DNA from: Epinephelus fuscoguttatus | Lineage: Eukaryota; Chordata; Actinopteri; Perciformes; Serranidae | Reading direction: 5' to 3' | NCBI RefSeq assembly: GCF_011397635.1 | Contig: NC_064775.1 | Coordinates: 15,637,452-15,701,451 of the forward strand | Length of the DNA stretch: 64,000 nucleotides | Part shown: positions 12,342-25,600 of the stretch, piece after piece | Numbering within the stretch: position 1 is the first letter of the stretch | How the letters are laid out: every line of letters begins with the position of its first letter | Program-made: the position numbers and the translations under genes | The notes under the pieces: model-generated | What the model was told of the DNA's origin: nothing | The model's database searches: none | The model's input: only the letters and a program-made list of their open reading frames with translations

Positions 12342-15300
12342 TGCCTCACCTGTTGGCGGTCTCCAGGTTTTCTACTTTTCTCCACAGGTCGCTGTTTTCT
12401 GACGTGTAGCTCTCCACCCTGACAGACAAAGAGACACAGAGTCCTGTCAGCATCTTTAATGATCTTTTACTCAGATCACAAACAATTTCACTCATCAGGG
12501 CCAAATTCATTTTGACATTTGAATTCTTTTGTAAATAATTGATGTACCCAGCTCACAAATGGATCTGCAGGATGAGAGACTTCCCAACTGTCCTCTCAAC
12601 CCTCTTCATTTTCTCTTCCTCCGTCATCTCCTGCTAATCCTGTTTATATCTTTTATCAATTTAACATCTTGTTAATCTTCTGCTTTGTTACTCATAATCC
12701 TCCTGATCTCTTGCTATGTTTGGTCTGAGTACGGCTCACTCATATACATTCTTTTCAGAGAGTCATCCTGCTGGTTTCTTTGTAAGGGGTCCTTCAATAA
12801 TCCTGTCCAAAGAGAACACAAAGACGGAGAAGGATTTCTGTTTTTACACACCTCCTCTTTCCTTACTGTTGTTAAAGTCAAATCTCCCCCGACTAATGGT
12901 GTTTGGTACGACCTGTATGAATGTCTTCGGGTGCTTTTTCTATGGAAATGTCTTAAAATCAAGCCCACATTTTCACCTCCCTTTCACTCTCTGACCCATG
13001 TGTTCAGCAGGTTACTGGAGTCCTGCCATGGCAATGAATTGCCAGAAAAACAAAGGAGAGAAGAGAGGAAAGAGTTTCTGCTCACTTTTAGTGATGAAAT
13101 ACATCCTGTACGTATTATGTGTTCATCTGGACATCTGTACCTGACCCTAAAGGAGATAGGCTGCAGAGCTTGTGTGTGTGGCACCAAACTCAGCTCTAAC
13201 TTCAACTCCCAGGCTCACTTGGGCATTTCACCAGTCTATCTTTTCTCCTTTTTTTCAGTTGTATTTTTCTTTTTTTTTGTGCGAGCAATGCAGATGAAGA
13301 ACATAAAATTATGTATAAAAAGCCCTGTGGTTGGACTCAACCTCATTGGCCATCATGGCCACTTTCTGGACCAAATGCAAAGCTCTTAAACACATTGTTA
13401 GACAGCTCGGAGGAGTGGAAGAGAAAAGTTATTCATTTATTGCATAGACACTGCTTTGCAACTGGCTGTTCGAGCATTTTTAACAGCTGGGCTGGCATGA
13501 AACTGGTTGAAATAACAGTAATAATTCAGCAGTAGAACATTTATCTCCATGATTCGATGACAAATTGCATTTTAAAAAATCATGCTCCACTGAAAAACAT
13601 CAAATGATGATGATGAATGCATCTGACCGTGGAGGTTGAGAAACATTTTGATAAGAAACATCCATTAATTTGGTCTTTTCATAGGATTTGTTGACTGTTC
13701 AGAAAAATACTGAGTCGCACCATTATTTATTGAATCGATTTTTTTTTAAATTGTTTTTCCTGGCTGGACAATTCTAAATAATCATAACCACTGATGTACT
13801 GTACTTTAATACCATTTAAAAGAACTATAATGAGAAAAAAAGGGCTTGGAAATCGCAAAAAGACAGCCAGATATAAAGGTAAACCAAAAGGAGTGGAAAA
13901 CGGATGGAAACACAGGGACAAAGAGTTTTTCCAAGCCTTACTTTTTCTCCAGACATTCCACATATTCTTTCTTCTTCCTCCGACTCTCCTGAGCTGAGAT
14001 CTGGATAGAAAAACAAAGAAATATCAGCAAGATGCAAAGACAATTTGTCAAGTTATTAAAGATATATTATGCAGGATTTTCCTTAAAAAAAAAAAATGCA
14101 TAGACTCATATTGAAGTAATCCCTCTCAGTTATCACTTATGAGTCACTAGAAGTGTGTGGCGGTGGATATTTCTCTGCAGAGACTCTGATCTCTGCCTGT
14201 ATTTTCTTATTTTCCTCTCATTTTCTGAGCTTGGGACATTTATGAGCGTGTAGTCCCACAGAGCTCAGGTTAAGTCGGGGCTTTATGAAAAGATACTGAC
14301 CAGGTGCCAGACCATAAGCAGCACGCATCCAAAAGACACAGCGCTGGAAAAATGTAAATATGGCGAGGCGAAACGCCAAAGGAGAGCGAATCTGAGGATG
14401 GCTTTTACTTGCAATTAAAAGCTGCGCTGTTTACCTTGTTTTTAATCTTCCGCCGGACCCTCTTCAGTGCCTTCTCTTCACTCTTAGTGAGAGGAAGTTT
14501 GTTAGGTACTGGGTAACCCTCGGCAACTAAGGTCCTCTTCTCTTCTTCCGTCAGCAAGAGGGGTCCTGAACCCTGCAGCTTCTGCACAATGACACAAAGG
14601 AACTTCATCGATACATTCACAACCGTTATCACAATTTTTTAAAGGGGACCTGTTCATTTTAAGGTTTATACTTGTACTTTGGGTTTCTACTAGAACATGT
14701 TAACATGCTTTAATGTTCACAAAACACTTTATTTTCCTCACACTGTCTGTGCTGGAACACCTGTGTTCACTCTCTGTCAGAAATGCTCCGTTTTAGCGCC
14801 TGTCTCTTTAAGAACCCCTCCTGAAAAAGCACAATCTGCTCTGATTGGTCAGTGTTTCCAGGTTTTCTGCATCTTGACATCTCTGCACTGCCAGGAACTG
14901 ACCGTAATAGAGTGGAGTGGCACTTTCTCTGGATAAAAATCTCCAATTAAGCTTGCAAACCAAAATCTTTACAACTGGAAATGTTCCAGCAGGAATATGA
15001 ACCGAAATTGAGGAGAAATTAACAGCATCAGGAACCAAGATTACATATTTCCCAGCATGTAGCTACATGTAGTAGTGTACATAATGTAAACACCTGCCTG
15101 GAGCATATGACCATATAGAAACCTGGCATGAGCTGACATCAGCTTGTAGCCAAACTTAAAAAAACACAGCTGGAAACAAGAGCAGTCAGAGCGATCTAAA
15201 GCCTGTGGTCTTTGCTCACAGGGATTACTTGAACACACATTTACCTCATTATTTGAAACTGGCAACGTTTGATATCAACATCTGACATTGTAACGTTGTA

Positions 15301-16780
15301 TATATGGCAGAAAATAAGGAAAAGCATATTTAGGTCCCCTTAAAAATAACCCCTGCAGGCGACTGACTCATCAGCTTTCCCTTTGAACAATACAAAACAA
15401 CACAGCTTCTTCATGTGGTGATTTTACTGCAGCTCAGATGCATCATTACCAAATCAAACATCTTTTGCTGACGTTGAACAATCGCGTGTAAACATTTGGT
15501 CATAAGGAATTACATTATGCCATCAGTGCACATGTGACTCATTTGTTCAGAGAAAAGCTGCTGAATCGGGCAGACAATGGCCAGACACTGGACTGACTGA
15601 ATTTCACTGAATAGGCCCCATTTTGTCAGCAGACTATCGGGCTGATTGAACCCCATAATGACAGCTGTGCCACACACCAAAATGTGCACTTAGTCCATTC
15701 AACTATTTGTTCCGTCGAATCAGTTCAGGAATAATAATGAAAACCAAGAGTGGAGATGGGGAGCAAAAAGATACAGAGTGTTTCTTTTACTTACATGTGG
15801 TGCAGTGAGGAGAGGTGAAGAAGAGATGGCTGAGGAGGAGGAGGAGGAGGAGGAAGAGGAGGAGGCACGACCTCCTGGCCTCTGTTGTGGTTGAGGGGAA
15901 GACGGTGGTAAGGGGAGGTGTGGGGAGGAGGGAGGGAGGGAGCCATCACTGTCGCCGTGGTTACTGCTGGGAGGGGTGGGCGGGAGCTGGAGAGCGTCGT
16001 CTAAAAGAAGAGGAGGGTGTTGACTGAGTGCTGCTACTTTTAACTGAGACATCATGCTTTTGTTGACAACTGAAACAATGTGCTGCACAACTAAAAAGTG
16101 ACTTTGTACTTCTCAAGTGGATTGCTGTGATCACTGGCATAAAGGTAGAGAGATACAGATACAAAGGCAGGAAGTTAGACCTTCTGAAAGACTGTTTCTA
16201 TCCTGAATTGGTCTGTCAGGTTGAGAGTTTATCAGTCAGATGGTGAGTTTTAGAATTAGTTTGAAGCATTTGACAGCTTGGGATAAAGCTGTGCCTAACA
16301 AGACAAGTTGAGGGGAATAAAAAACCCATAAAAGTCTTTCAATCAACATACGTTTGTGGGTTTTTATTCCCCTGAACTGGAATAAAAATGGGTTAATTTG
16401 TCAACATTTGAATGTTGTGACCATATTTTCTTGAAAACATTGCAAGTCTTGTGGACATAGGTGTAGATTTCAGGGGGGACGCAGGTGATGCATATTTCAA
16501 ACATGTGAATTTGTCTCCCCTGACACATTTATTCAAACAAAATAAAAGACATTTCAACCATAAATTGTTGCAGAAAAGGCTCAAATTGGTGCTTAAAATT
16601 CCCCAATATGCAAGAAATAAAGTGTGTGACGCTCAAAATTTCCTTTGCCAGGATTCGAAACAATTTTTTATGTGTCCCCCACCAATTCTGAAACAAAACC
16701 TTCGCCGCTGTTTGTGGCGACTGGATACATTCCTTTGTGTCACTTGCTTATTGCTGTGATTTAAATTTTGATACTAATGT

Positions 16781-16818
<38 letters not shown>

Positions 16819-19570
16819 TGTACCGCTGGGCAGGCTTAGGTACTGTCCAATCTCTCTGGGTTCATCTTTAATGGCTACTGGCTTCACACTGTCTTGACTG
16901 GGCTCCTACAGAAACAGAAACAACAGTAACACCGATGAACTAACTACTTAACATCAATAAAAACATCATATGTAGCATCTTGTTGTCTGATGGATGCTAA
17001 CCGTGTGTTTCCATGGTGACCCCCGATGTGGTGGGGCGGGGTTTAATATGAGAGGTGGGCCTTCCAGAGGCTGAGGGTCTAACCTTTGACCAACATCTGG
17101 CTCCTCTTGTTTCACCAAGATGGCCGACAGGTCCTGACTGAAGCTCCATTCAAATTCTGTAAGAGAAACAAAATACCATCAAATCAAAGACATTATATTC
17201 AACACCAAAGCTAAATTGGATCCGTTGGGCGATGGGCAACTCTGTATTTTGTCAGTCCTTGCTGAATAACTTTATTTAAAACACTTCAGAGTAGCCCCAC
17301 CTTTTAAAATCAGTAACTAACACTAACCTGACCATATTTCTCTTCAGGGACCTTCAGGGAGGTCTTCCAATGGGAAGTAACTGGTAGCTTATAAATCACA
17401 CTTTCAAAGAGCTTCCCCCAAAACATTCAAGCACTTCCTGACAAAACTGGTTATTACAGACTGCTGGACGACGACGCTTTGGCAACTGTGGTGCATAATT
17501 TGTCTCCAGCGAGTGTGTATCTGCCCTGAAATAAAAGATGGGCTGAACCAGCAACTCGTCTTCAGTATCCTTCTTGAAAAAAGAAACGGCTGCTGCCTTT
17601 AAACACTGCAGAAAATATGCATAATTGGGTGTCCCAACAATACAATTTTAAAGGAGTTTCCCTAAAACACAATAAGGATATATATATAAAAGCATCTCGC
17701 AGGTACTCCATTGTTTAGTCTACTGTGACCTGCAGGAAGTATTTTTAGAAACATAAGTGCCACTGCAGGGCTGCAGGGAAACTAGTCGGCAGCACTCCTG
17801 GTGTATTTGGTGTCCTAGTGGGCTAGATGATGAAGAGGCTCCAGCCCTGCCTGGCAGGCAATGAACTTAAAACTCATGAACTTTTCACACCATTTAAAAG
17901 TTGAACTTTATCAAATGAACAGCATCAAATCATCACATTTTAAGGTTAATATCAGGAACAAAATCTGTCCTGAAGGGGTCTTATTTTCAAGGCCTGTCCC
18001 CAACCAACAATGCAACATGCAACACAGCACCTGCCCCGCCAGCTGCACATATGCTCAGTTAGTTCTGCAGTTAGTTCCCGACCAGAAACTGCAAATCTTT
18101 AAAGTGATCATTTTCATAGTTGTGAAAAAATTCAGACAAAATAAGGTGATTTGTCCGCAGCATGGGTACCTGACCTGATGCAGGACTCTGATTTAGACAT
18201 CAATGTTATGCTTTTTTTTTTTTTTTTTTCCCCCAAAAGGTTTAAAAGAAGAATTCCACCAATTTTACACATGTGGATCAGTTTACTCGACATGAGAAGT
18301 ACTACTCAGCCTGTGAGGACAAGTGCTTACTCCCACAGGAAAATAAAATTCAAAATCAGATCTCTTCTTTGTCCAGCCTATTTCTCATAGACATAACTGA
18401 GCTCAATATAACATCAATGTGAGATTTTGATAGTTTTCGCTTTTTCCTCTCTCACTGCAGTAATCCTTATTTATCTGAACTAATAAGCTCTTGAGATAAC
18501 AGTAAGATCCAAAAGAAAATATGACTGGCTTATAAAAGAGCCTGCACAATATCAGACATTTGTCGCAGCGATCAAGTTCAAGTCTTAACTTTGTACTTTT
18601 TATATTCTTGAGTTGAGCACAGCAAAATAACTCATGCTGATTTATTCTTTTGCTCTTCATTTTTCCTAAGGCGAAGCTTTAGAAGAAACAGACCAGAATT
18701 TAGGAGCCTCCAAATAAGAGGCTGATTTATTTCTCATGAGAAAAAGAAAAGACTATTGTGAGCAGCAAAATTTTCCTCTGGGCTGCCTTCTGTGAGAAAT
18801 CAGAGAAAATGCCAGATTAGTTTTGAGACTTTTAATTTGTATCAGAAATCCTGCACTACAAACCAGGGTTTGGGAGTTTGGGTCTAATGAAATGACCCAT
18901 ACTTGGGACGAAAATATGGAACATCTCAACTTTTGCTGCATAAATTTGAACCAGTCTTTTTCTTAAACTGTCTCTCGCAGTTATTTTGTTCAAAATTACG
19001 TTATGTTTATTTGGACGTTGCTTGTCCACACAGTTTATAATAGTAGACTCACTAATGGGTGCACCAGAGCTGAAGGTTAACTATGTATGCTTTCAATTAA
19101 GGCCATTTTAAAGGTGAGCTGCTGATTAGGCACCGCTCCAAGGGAACCTCATTAGGCACAACTTTACCGAACAGTTGATATGAGCGTTTTATTTAACGTA
19201 AAATTGAAAGAAACCAAACATTTTTAGAGTCAAATAGACACAAATAAAAGCAGCTACAGGTCGAGAATGAGAAGTGTTTTCATTTTTAATACCTTAATAA
19301 ATAATTTTAGAATAAGACATGAGCATCAGGACGGAGACTTTGATGTTCGTCACGATACGCACACAAACACACAGCCAAAAAGCTCCTGTGGTGTATGGAA
19401 AGAGCAGTAGCAGTTTAACAAGACAAGTGCTGCTGCTATGTGTGTGTGCGTGTGTGTGTCGGGAGTGAACATCATTTTAATCACCTCCTGGTTTCCTAGC
19501 AACATGTCTGCTGGTAAAATGCTCTGAAGTTTACAAGCCGAGTGTGCTGGGTGGAAGCAGAGGGGGATGG

Positions 19571-19620
<50 letters not shown>

Positions 19621-22600
19621 GTCCGTCCGTCAGACAGCTTTATCCTGTCCATTGCTACAGCAGCGAGTCTGTCCATCCTAAAAACAAATCTCCGTGGCTG
19701 TCTTAGACAAACCTAAAGCCAATAGGTGCAGACTCAACACTGCAATCTGTGGTGTCAGTAACAGGAAAAAACACTCACCTCAAGATTTTGGGGTTTATTT
19801 TAACCCGATAGTGAGCGGGGAAACTTCATCCTGGAAATCATTACTATTTGTGGTGTTTGTTTCAGCTCAGTTCCTACATCAGCGGGTAGTACATGAGTGT
19901 CTGGTGATTTGTTTGGTCTATGAAATGTCAGGAAACGGGCAAAAATGCCAATCATAATTTCCTAAAGCCTTGGGCGACATCTTTAAATGTCTTGTTTTGT
20001 CTGATCAGCAATCCACAACTCAAATATATCCAGCTCGCAGTCATAGAAAACAGAGACAAGCAGCACATCCTCATGTTTGAGAAGCTGCTACTCAGGAAAT
20101 TTTAGCATTTTTGCTTCATAATTGACTGGGACAGTTAATCAATTGGCAAATTAACTGAATTTTCTGTCGACCTACTAAGCTTGTTTGCAATAACGTGACT
20201 ATTATAATGCGTGACAGTCAGATGGAGGGCAAGGAGTGACAACTTTGTGGTGTGGAAATAGAGGAAAGCGACTACATGAAAGGGTTGGATGAACCTGGAG
20301 ACAGCAGGTTTCGCCAGAAAACTGAGAGTCATGTTAGATGTGATTGATTCAAAATAAAGAAAAGTGATATTTCCGACAATTTAACCGACTTGCCTGGTGT
20401 GGACTAGCCTGGAAATCCAGACCCAAATCTAGAAGGATTTAGGGTCAGGCCATGAGTAATGAAAATGGCCCAACTCGAGGGGCGGCACCAAGCGTGCATT
20501 TGTAAATATCACTGCACGCATTTGGATAACACTATGACCAATCAGAACAATACACAGGGTGACGTATCCAGAGCACTACCAGCGGAGCTAACAGGTAGAT
20601 TAGACTCTTGCCGTATCCGGTCGGCAAAACAGCAAAAACGTCCTTCTTGCAAAGGAAAGACTCGAGCGCCAAGTCTAACTCGTTCATTGTAACGGCCAAA
20701 GCCGTTTCAAGCAGCTGGTGTTCATCCGTAGCCATGTTTACTGACTGATTCCAGACTTCGTTGTCGCAGCGCTGTCGTCATCTGTTTAGTTCGCCTCTGG
20801 CCTGCCTATATCAGATACCCCGATGTGATTGGTGCAGCTCGGTTTCATGGGCATAGGTAATGAGCATCATTACTGATTGCCAGAGTGACTGGCTGAGCAA
20901 ATTCAAATTACACATTCTCCCATGACGGTGAACTAAAACTCTTTGGCGTGAGTACGAAACAAGACATCAGATGACATAATTTTGGGGTTTTGGAGAGACA
21001 TTTTTCAACATTTTAACACATTTTGATTAGTCCACTGATTGAAGAAATGACAGATTAGTCGACAATGAAAATAATCCTTAGTTGCAGCCCTAGTTGAAAG
21101 TGAGCAAGAGTCTCGTGGACTTCGATTATTTTCTGTGCGGTTGGGTCCACAACTGAAACAGCTCAACTGCTGTCTTGTTTTTGGTCGGCAAGTATAAATG
21201 TATGCATATTTCAACTCTGTATGTGGATGCACTCACATTACGAGCTAACGTTTGCTAACATTAACTACTATTTTCTACCCAATAGGTCAACTGTTCCCTG
21301 AGGTCTGATGAAACGCCATTAAAAATCTGGGTCGTGGTTAAAACACAGAGAGTTTGTCACAGCATGATGAAAGTGCAGCCATCTCGAGGCAGGTTTACAT
21401 TTGAAATAAGTTGACTCACATCTGCTGCTGTTACTCAGTGAGTTTTTTTTCCGGTCTCCCCTTTACATCTTACTGTTTTCAGGTCTATAAGTGGCCCCTG
21501 TTTTCCCAGTTTGATCGTTCGGAACAGCCGTAAACAACACATGCAGCATTGGTAATCTTTTCCTACAACTGCCTCTCTACCATCTAGACAGTACACTCAC
21601 GTATGACATCATATGTAAAGAACCTATTGATCACCTCACTAATCGTTTCAGCTCTACTGAAAAATACAGGACACACTGTGCAGGCTGTAAACGTCTTGTC
21701 TCAAAATCAACAGACGACAAACCTAACCCTGATTAAAATGTACCGATGGAAACTGTTATAGCTGTGACATGTTAAATTTGCTCAAGGGACATTTATAACA
21801 GTATGGAAAACACAGCTGCAGCTAATAAAATAATAATTTGATTTAATGAGCAAGCAGCTGAGACACGTCACTGTTGTTATCAAATACTATCATGGCAACC
21901 CAGCTACCAGTCAAGGTATATTGCTCTGGATTATAGTGTTAAGCACCCACGGCCACCGACAGTGTGGTGTCAACTCCAAACAGCTCATCAGTACCAGACC
22001 TTTAATGGCCCAGGTTTGATGCTTTGGTGCAAATCTTTCCATAGACTCACTGAATGATTAAAGTCATTACAGCTCACTGCTATTGCCAATATGCCATTTG
22101 TCACTCATCAACAGTCATTGACGACAAATTAAAATAAATTAGGATCAAAATTCAGTTTTGGGGTGGATCCACCATTTACCTATTACCCACATGCTTTGCC
22201 TCTGCCTCTGCTAATGAGGCCGGTCCTGCTGCTTGTCTGAGCCTCGTTAAGCCTGCTGCCCTTGTTAAGCCAGGGTTTGATTGGAAGCCCTCCGCTACCT
22301 TTTTTTAATGAATACCAGAAACTGAGAGCAAATGCATAGGAAGGTGGTCCTGTATATGAATGTAGGGTGGACGTTCGATTAAAAAGAGAACATTTTAGAC
22401 AGTTGTACATGATTATGGGCTGTTTTTGTCAGTTTTTCTACATACTACTACTCATTGAAGAATAATTTCCATGTCATTATATGGACTTTAGCAGACTGAG
22501 TAGTTTTGCATAAGCTACAGCTACAAGCGGTACATTACTTTAACCTTGGCCAGTCAGAGGACATTAAAGTGAGGTGACATGCAGCAGCCTAAATATCCCA

Positions 22601-25600
22601 GAATTCAAATTTGAATATATGTTTATGACAATTTAATGATTGAATCTGTTTTAGAGCTCAACAGGAAGGCAAGACGCTCCTCCCTCAGTCCCTAAAAGTT
22701 TGTGCAGGAGTTTACACATCATTCTAGACATATTTGTATTTTGGTCCTGTGTAAAGTAAATGTAAAAGATGTTGTGCTTGAAAGTAGTAAAGTAAAACCT
22801 GATCCTCTCCTCTCCTCTTACTGCTTTATGGGATCTCTTTGGATGCTGTTAAGGAAAGAAAGTATGCCTGTGTGGCTAGTAAACCCAGGTAAGAAATCCA
22901 ATCATGGAGTAATGGCTAATGACCAAAGGCTCCTGGCAAGGGGGGTTGACAAGTAAAGGTGGTGACTGTGTTTGATCTCAGTGGGACAGCAGGAGTATTA
23001 AAACAATGGATAAAGCAGCGCAGTAGGAGCTGCAGTAAAACACACAGCTTCTCCCTGACAGGATAAGTGCAACGAGGACTGAGACCACAGGCTGAGAGGG
23101 AAAGCGAGAGGGTGAGACGGAAAAGGGAAAGGGGACAGGAAAGTTAAAACTCATGATCGAGTTCAATGACATAAATCACACAAAGCAACATATTTAAAAT
23201 GTCTGAAGATGACCTCCGTATTGTGCTATTGAAATGCTGATCGACTTCGCTGTGCTGTTGTCCTGGTAATCAGTCTCTCCACAATTAAAATTAGGCGAGG
23301 CAGAATTCCAGTACACAAGTATTGACTGAATGCACTATTTTGATGGGAACTTGGAGGCTGCAACGGCCCAACAAGTTTCTACTCCAGGGGCCCTAAACAC
23401 GATCTGGCCATGATTGGAGACATGAGCTCAAGTTTGAGTTCATTTTTACGACATATCAACCACTACAGGAGTATTAAAATGTTATTATGATCAATAAAAT
23501 TACATTAACCACAAAGTACTAAACATAGAGTCCTCTAATTCTCTGAAGTGTGATGTAATGTTTTTAGATGGAAAATGCTTTTTGTTTTGTATGATGCAAT
23601 GTTTCATCTCTGAATGAATTCATTTGAAGCCGCAATTCTTTTGTGGATTTGCCTGCCCAAGGACTGCTGAGGAAACTTAGCTATATAGCTAACTCTGGAC
23701 AGGCTGTTCTCATGCAGTGTTCCTTCATATATCTACGAACTGTAACGCGCCACAATTCGTATATATTCCACATTATCAGTAAGGCTCACTTGACAAATGT
23801 GCTGATGGGAGCAAAGAAGGAAGTAAAGACCAAAAGTGCATGCAAGGAGGCAGACTGTGTGGTGGATGGGTCAAACAAACACAGGACTTTCCCCAGGAGA
23901 CTGATAACTGGGACTGTGTGAAATCAAGTGAACTTTGAGGTAGGGCTGCTTGATTATGTTAAAAAATCATAATCACGATTATTTTGGTCAAAATTGAAAT
24001 CACGATTATGCACACGATTATGTTTTGATTTTGAAAACATGCTGTATTTATCATTTATTGCCCAAAATTCAACATACCATCGCCACCATCTTGGAAAGCC
24101 CATACAAGCCGATCGACGAACTCAAACAAGATTGGATGACAGTTAATGCGAGCTACAGATGAGTGACGAGTGGAAGGATCATCACAGACAGACAAAATAG
24201 TTTGTGTATGTGCTTATCCCGGCTGTGGGAAGAAAATGAAAAAGTACAACCCGGGGACCTTCCACAGACTTCAGATCACGTTACGTCACGCTCGTCATTC
24301 GACTTGTATTGACTTTCCAAGATGGCAGTGGCAGGCAGTTCGGTCTAGGTTGGTAATACAATTGTAAACAATCATTTTAAATAAACTCTCTGACAACCTC
24401 AGAAGTCCTCAATGCTTTTAGTTTGATGTTAGGGCCTGTCGCAGTCGACCACTGAAGTGTGGGAGTTATAACTGGCAGTGGTTGTTGATATTTTGATATT
24501 TTGTTGATGACAAAATAAAATCTCCCGGCGTCCGTGACGGAAAATTAGGCTACTAAAAATCGTTTACCCTCGATTTCATTATTTTTGAAATCGTTTGACC
24601 TCAAAATCGTAATCACGATCACCAGACGATTAATTGCACAGCCTTACTTTGAGGTTATTTTAAGGTACGTTGTAACTTTAGTTGCCTAAACCTAATGAAC
24701 ATAACTTAACAGTAAGTACTTTACCTTACATTAAATATGTAATGTCAATTATGGGGCGCTTCTTCATTAAATATCGGACAAATCACTGTAGGTGCATTTT
24801 CGTAAGATATCATATGAACCGTTGTATGCTCTGGGACAGTTGATGACGGTCTGTTTTCCCTGTAAAATAACCAAACAAAAAATAATTAGCAATTTTTAAT
24901 CCCCTGCAAGCATCTGTTGCTTTCATGGAAGACACTTGAGACTTCTGTAATTCAAACTCTAATGTGAGTTATATTTAGGAGCTGAGGCAAAAGTGGCAGC
25001 TTGTGCAGTCTCACTCTTATCTGGCAGTTTCCCTTAAAACATTTTATGACTGGTGTCGGATCAATCAAATTTGATCTGTAATCCGTGTATGAGTAATTGG
25101 TATACGAGCACATCCACTGCTCAACATACCATCTTATAATTGCTTTCTGTGTTGTTGTCCGAGAGAACACACTATGAACCGCAAATTCCGATGAAACTCT
25201 CTCTGAAAGGTCGACTACTTCTGAACCTCCCCAGGTGGCTAATTAACCTGACTCATCAAGACAAACAAGCAGCTGCCTCTATTGCGCTGCTCTGACTGGA
25301 TGCTGAGAACGTCTGTGAAAAGGCACAAGGATCCTCTCTCCCAGAGTGTTCCTCTCACGCCTCCACGATGCTTCACTGAAGATTAGGGTTGAATACCGGG
25401 AACTGAGATCCCAGTATTTATGGACAATTCATGCCAGAAGCTTCTGCCTTTTCCCAATGTGTGTCTGTGTGTTAGCATATATTGTACATACAATGAAACA
25501 TAGCTGCCCTCTCCAAACCTCATTAACGCTGCAATTATTGTAGCTGAGCACTTCCACTGCTTCCAAGTCTAACCTTGAAATGCCATTAAGGACTGGATCA

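Larger units (their letters stand above)
7584..12349. other. creb3l1 intron 9
   Basis: About 4.8 kb without supported exons. It holds a T20 tract at about 9401, a CCACCCA-rich stretch (9670-9725), the hAT element at 10959-11868, AT-rich TTTATT runs near 11630-11710 and the TG microsatellite next to exon 9. Confidence 0.7.

Noticed and set aside
15815..16027. Plus-strand Arg-rich open frame
   Set aside because: Antisense shadow of creb3l1 exon 6, where TCC/TCT codons encode poly-Ser.
19350..19676. Minus-strand open frame with a His/Thr run
   Set aside because: Produced by the TG microsatellite; no domain. The same applies to frames at 39894-40158, 43973-44266 and 60852-61148 outside the ndufs1 exon.
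24170..24367. A THAP- or BED-domain gene
   Set aside because: Only a few Cys/His positions are suggestive, the frame is 65 codons, and it lies inside a nonautonomous hAT element; recorded as part of that element only.
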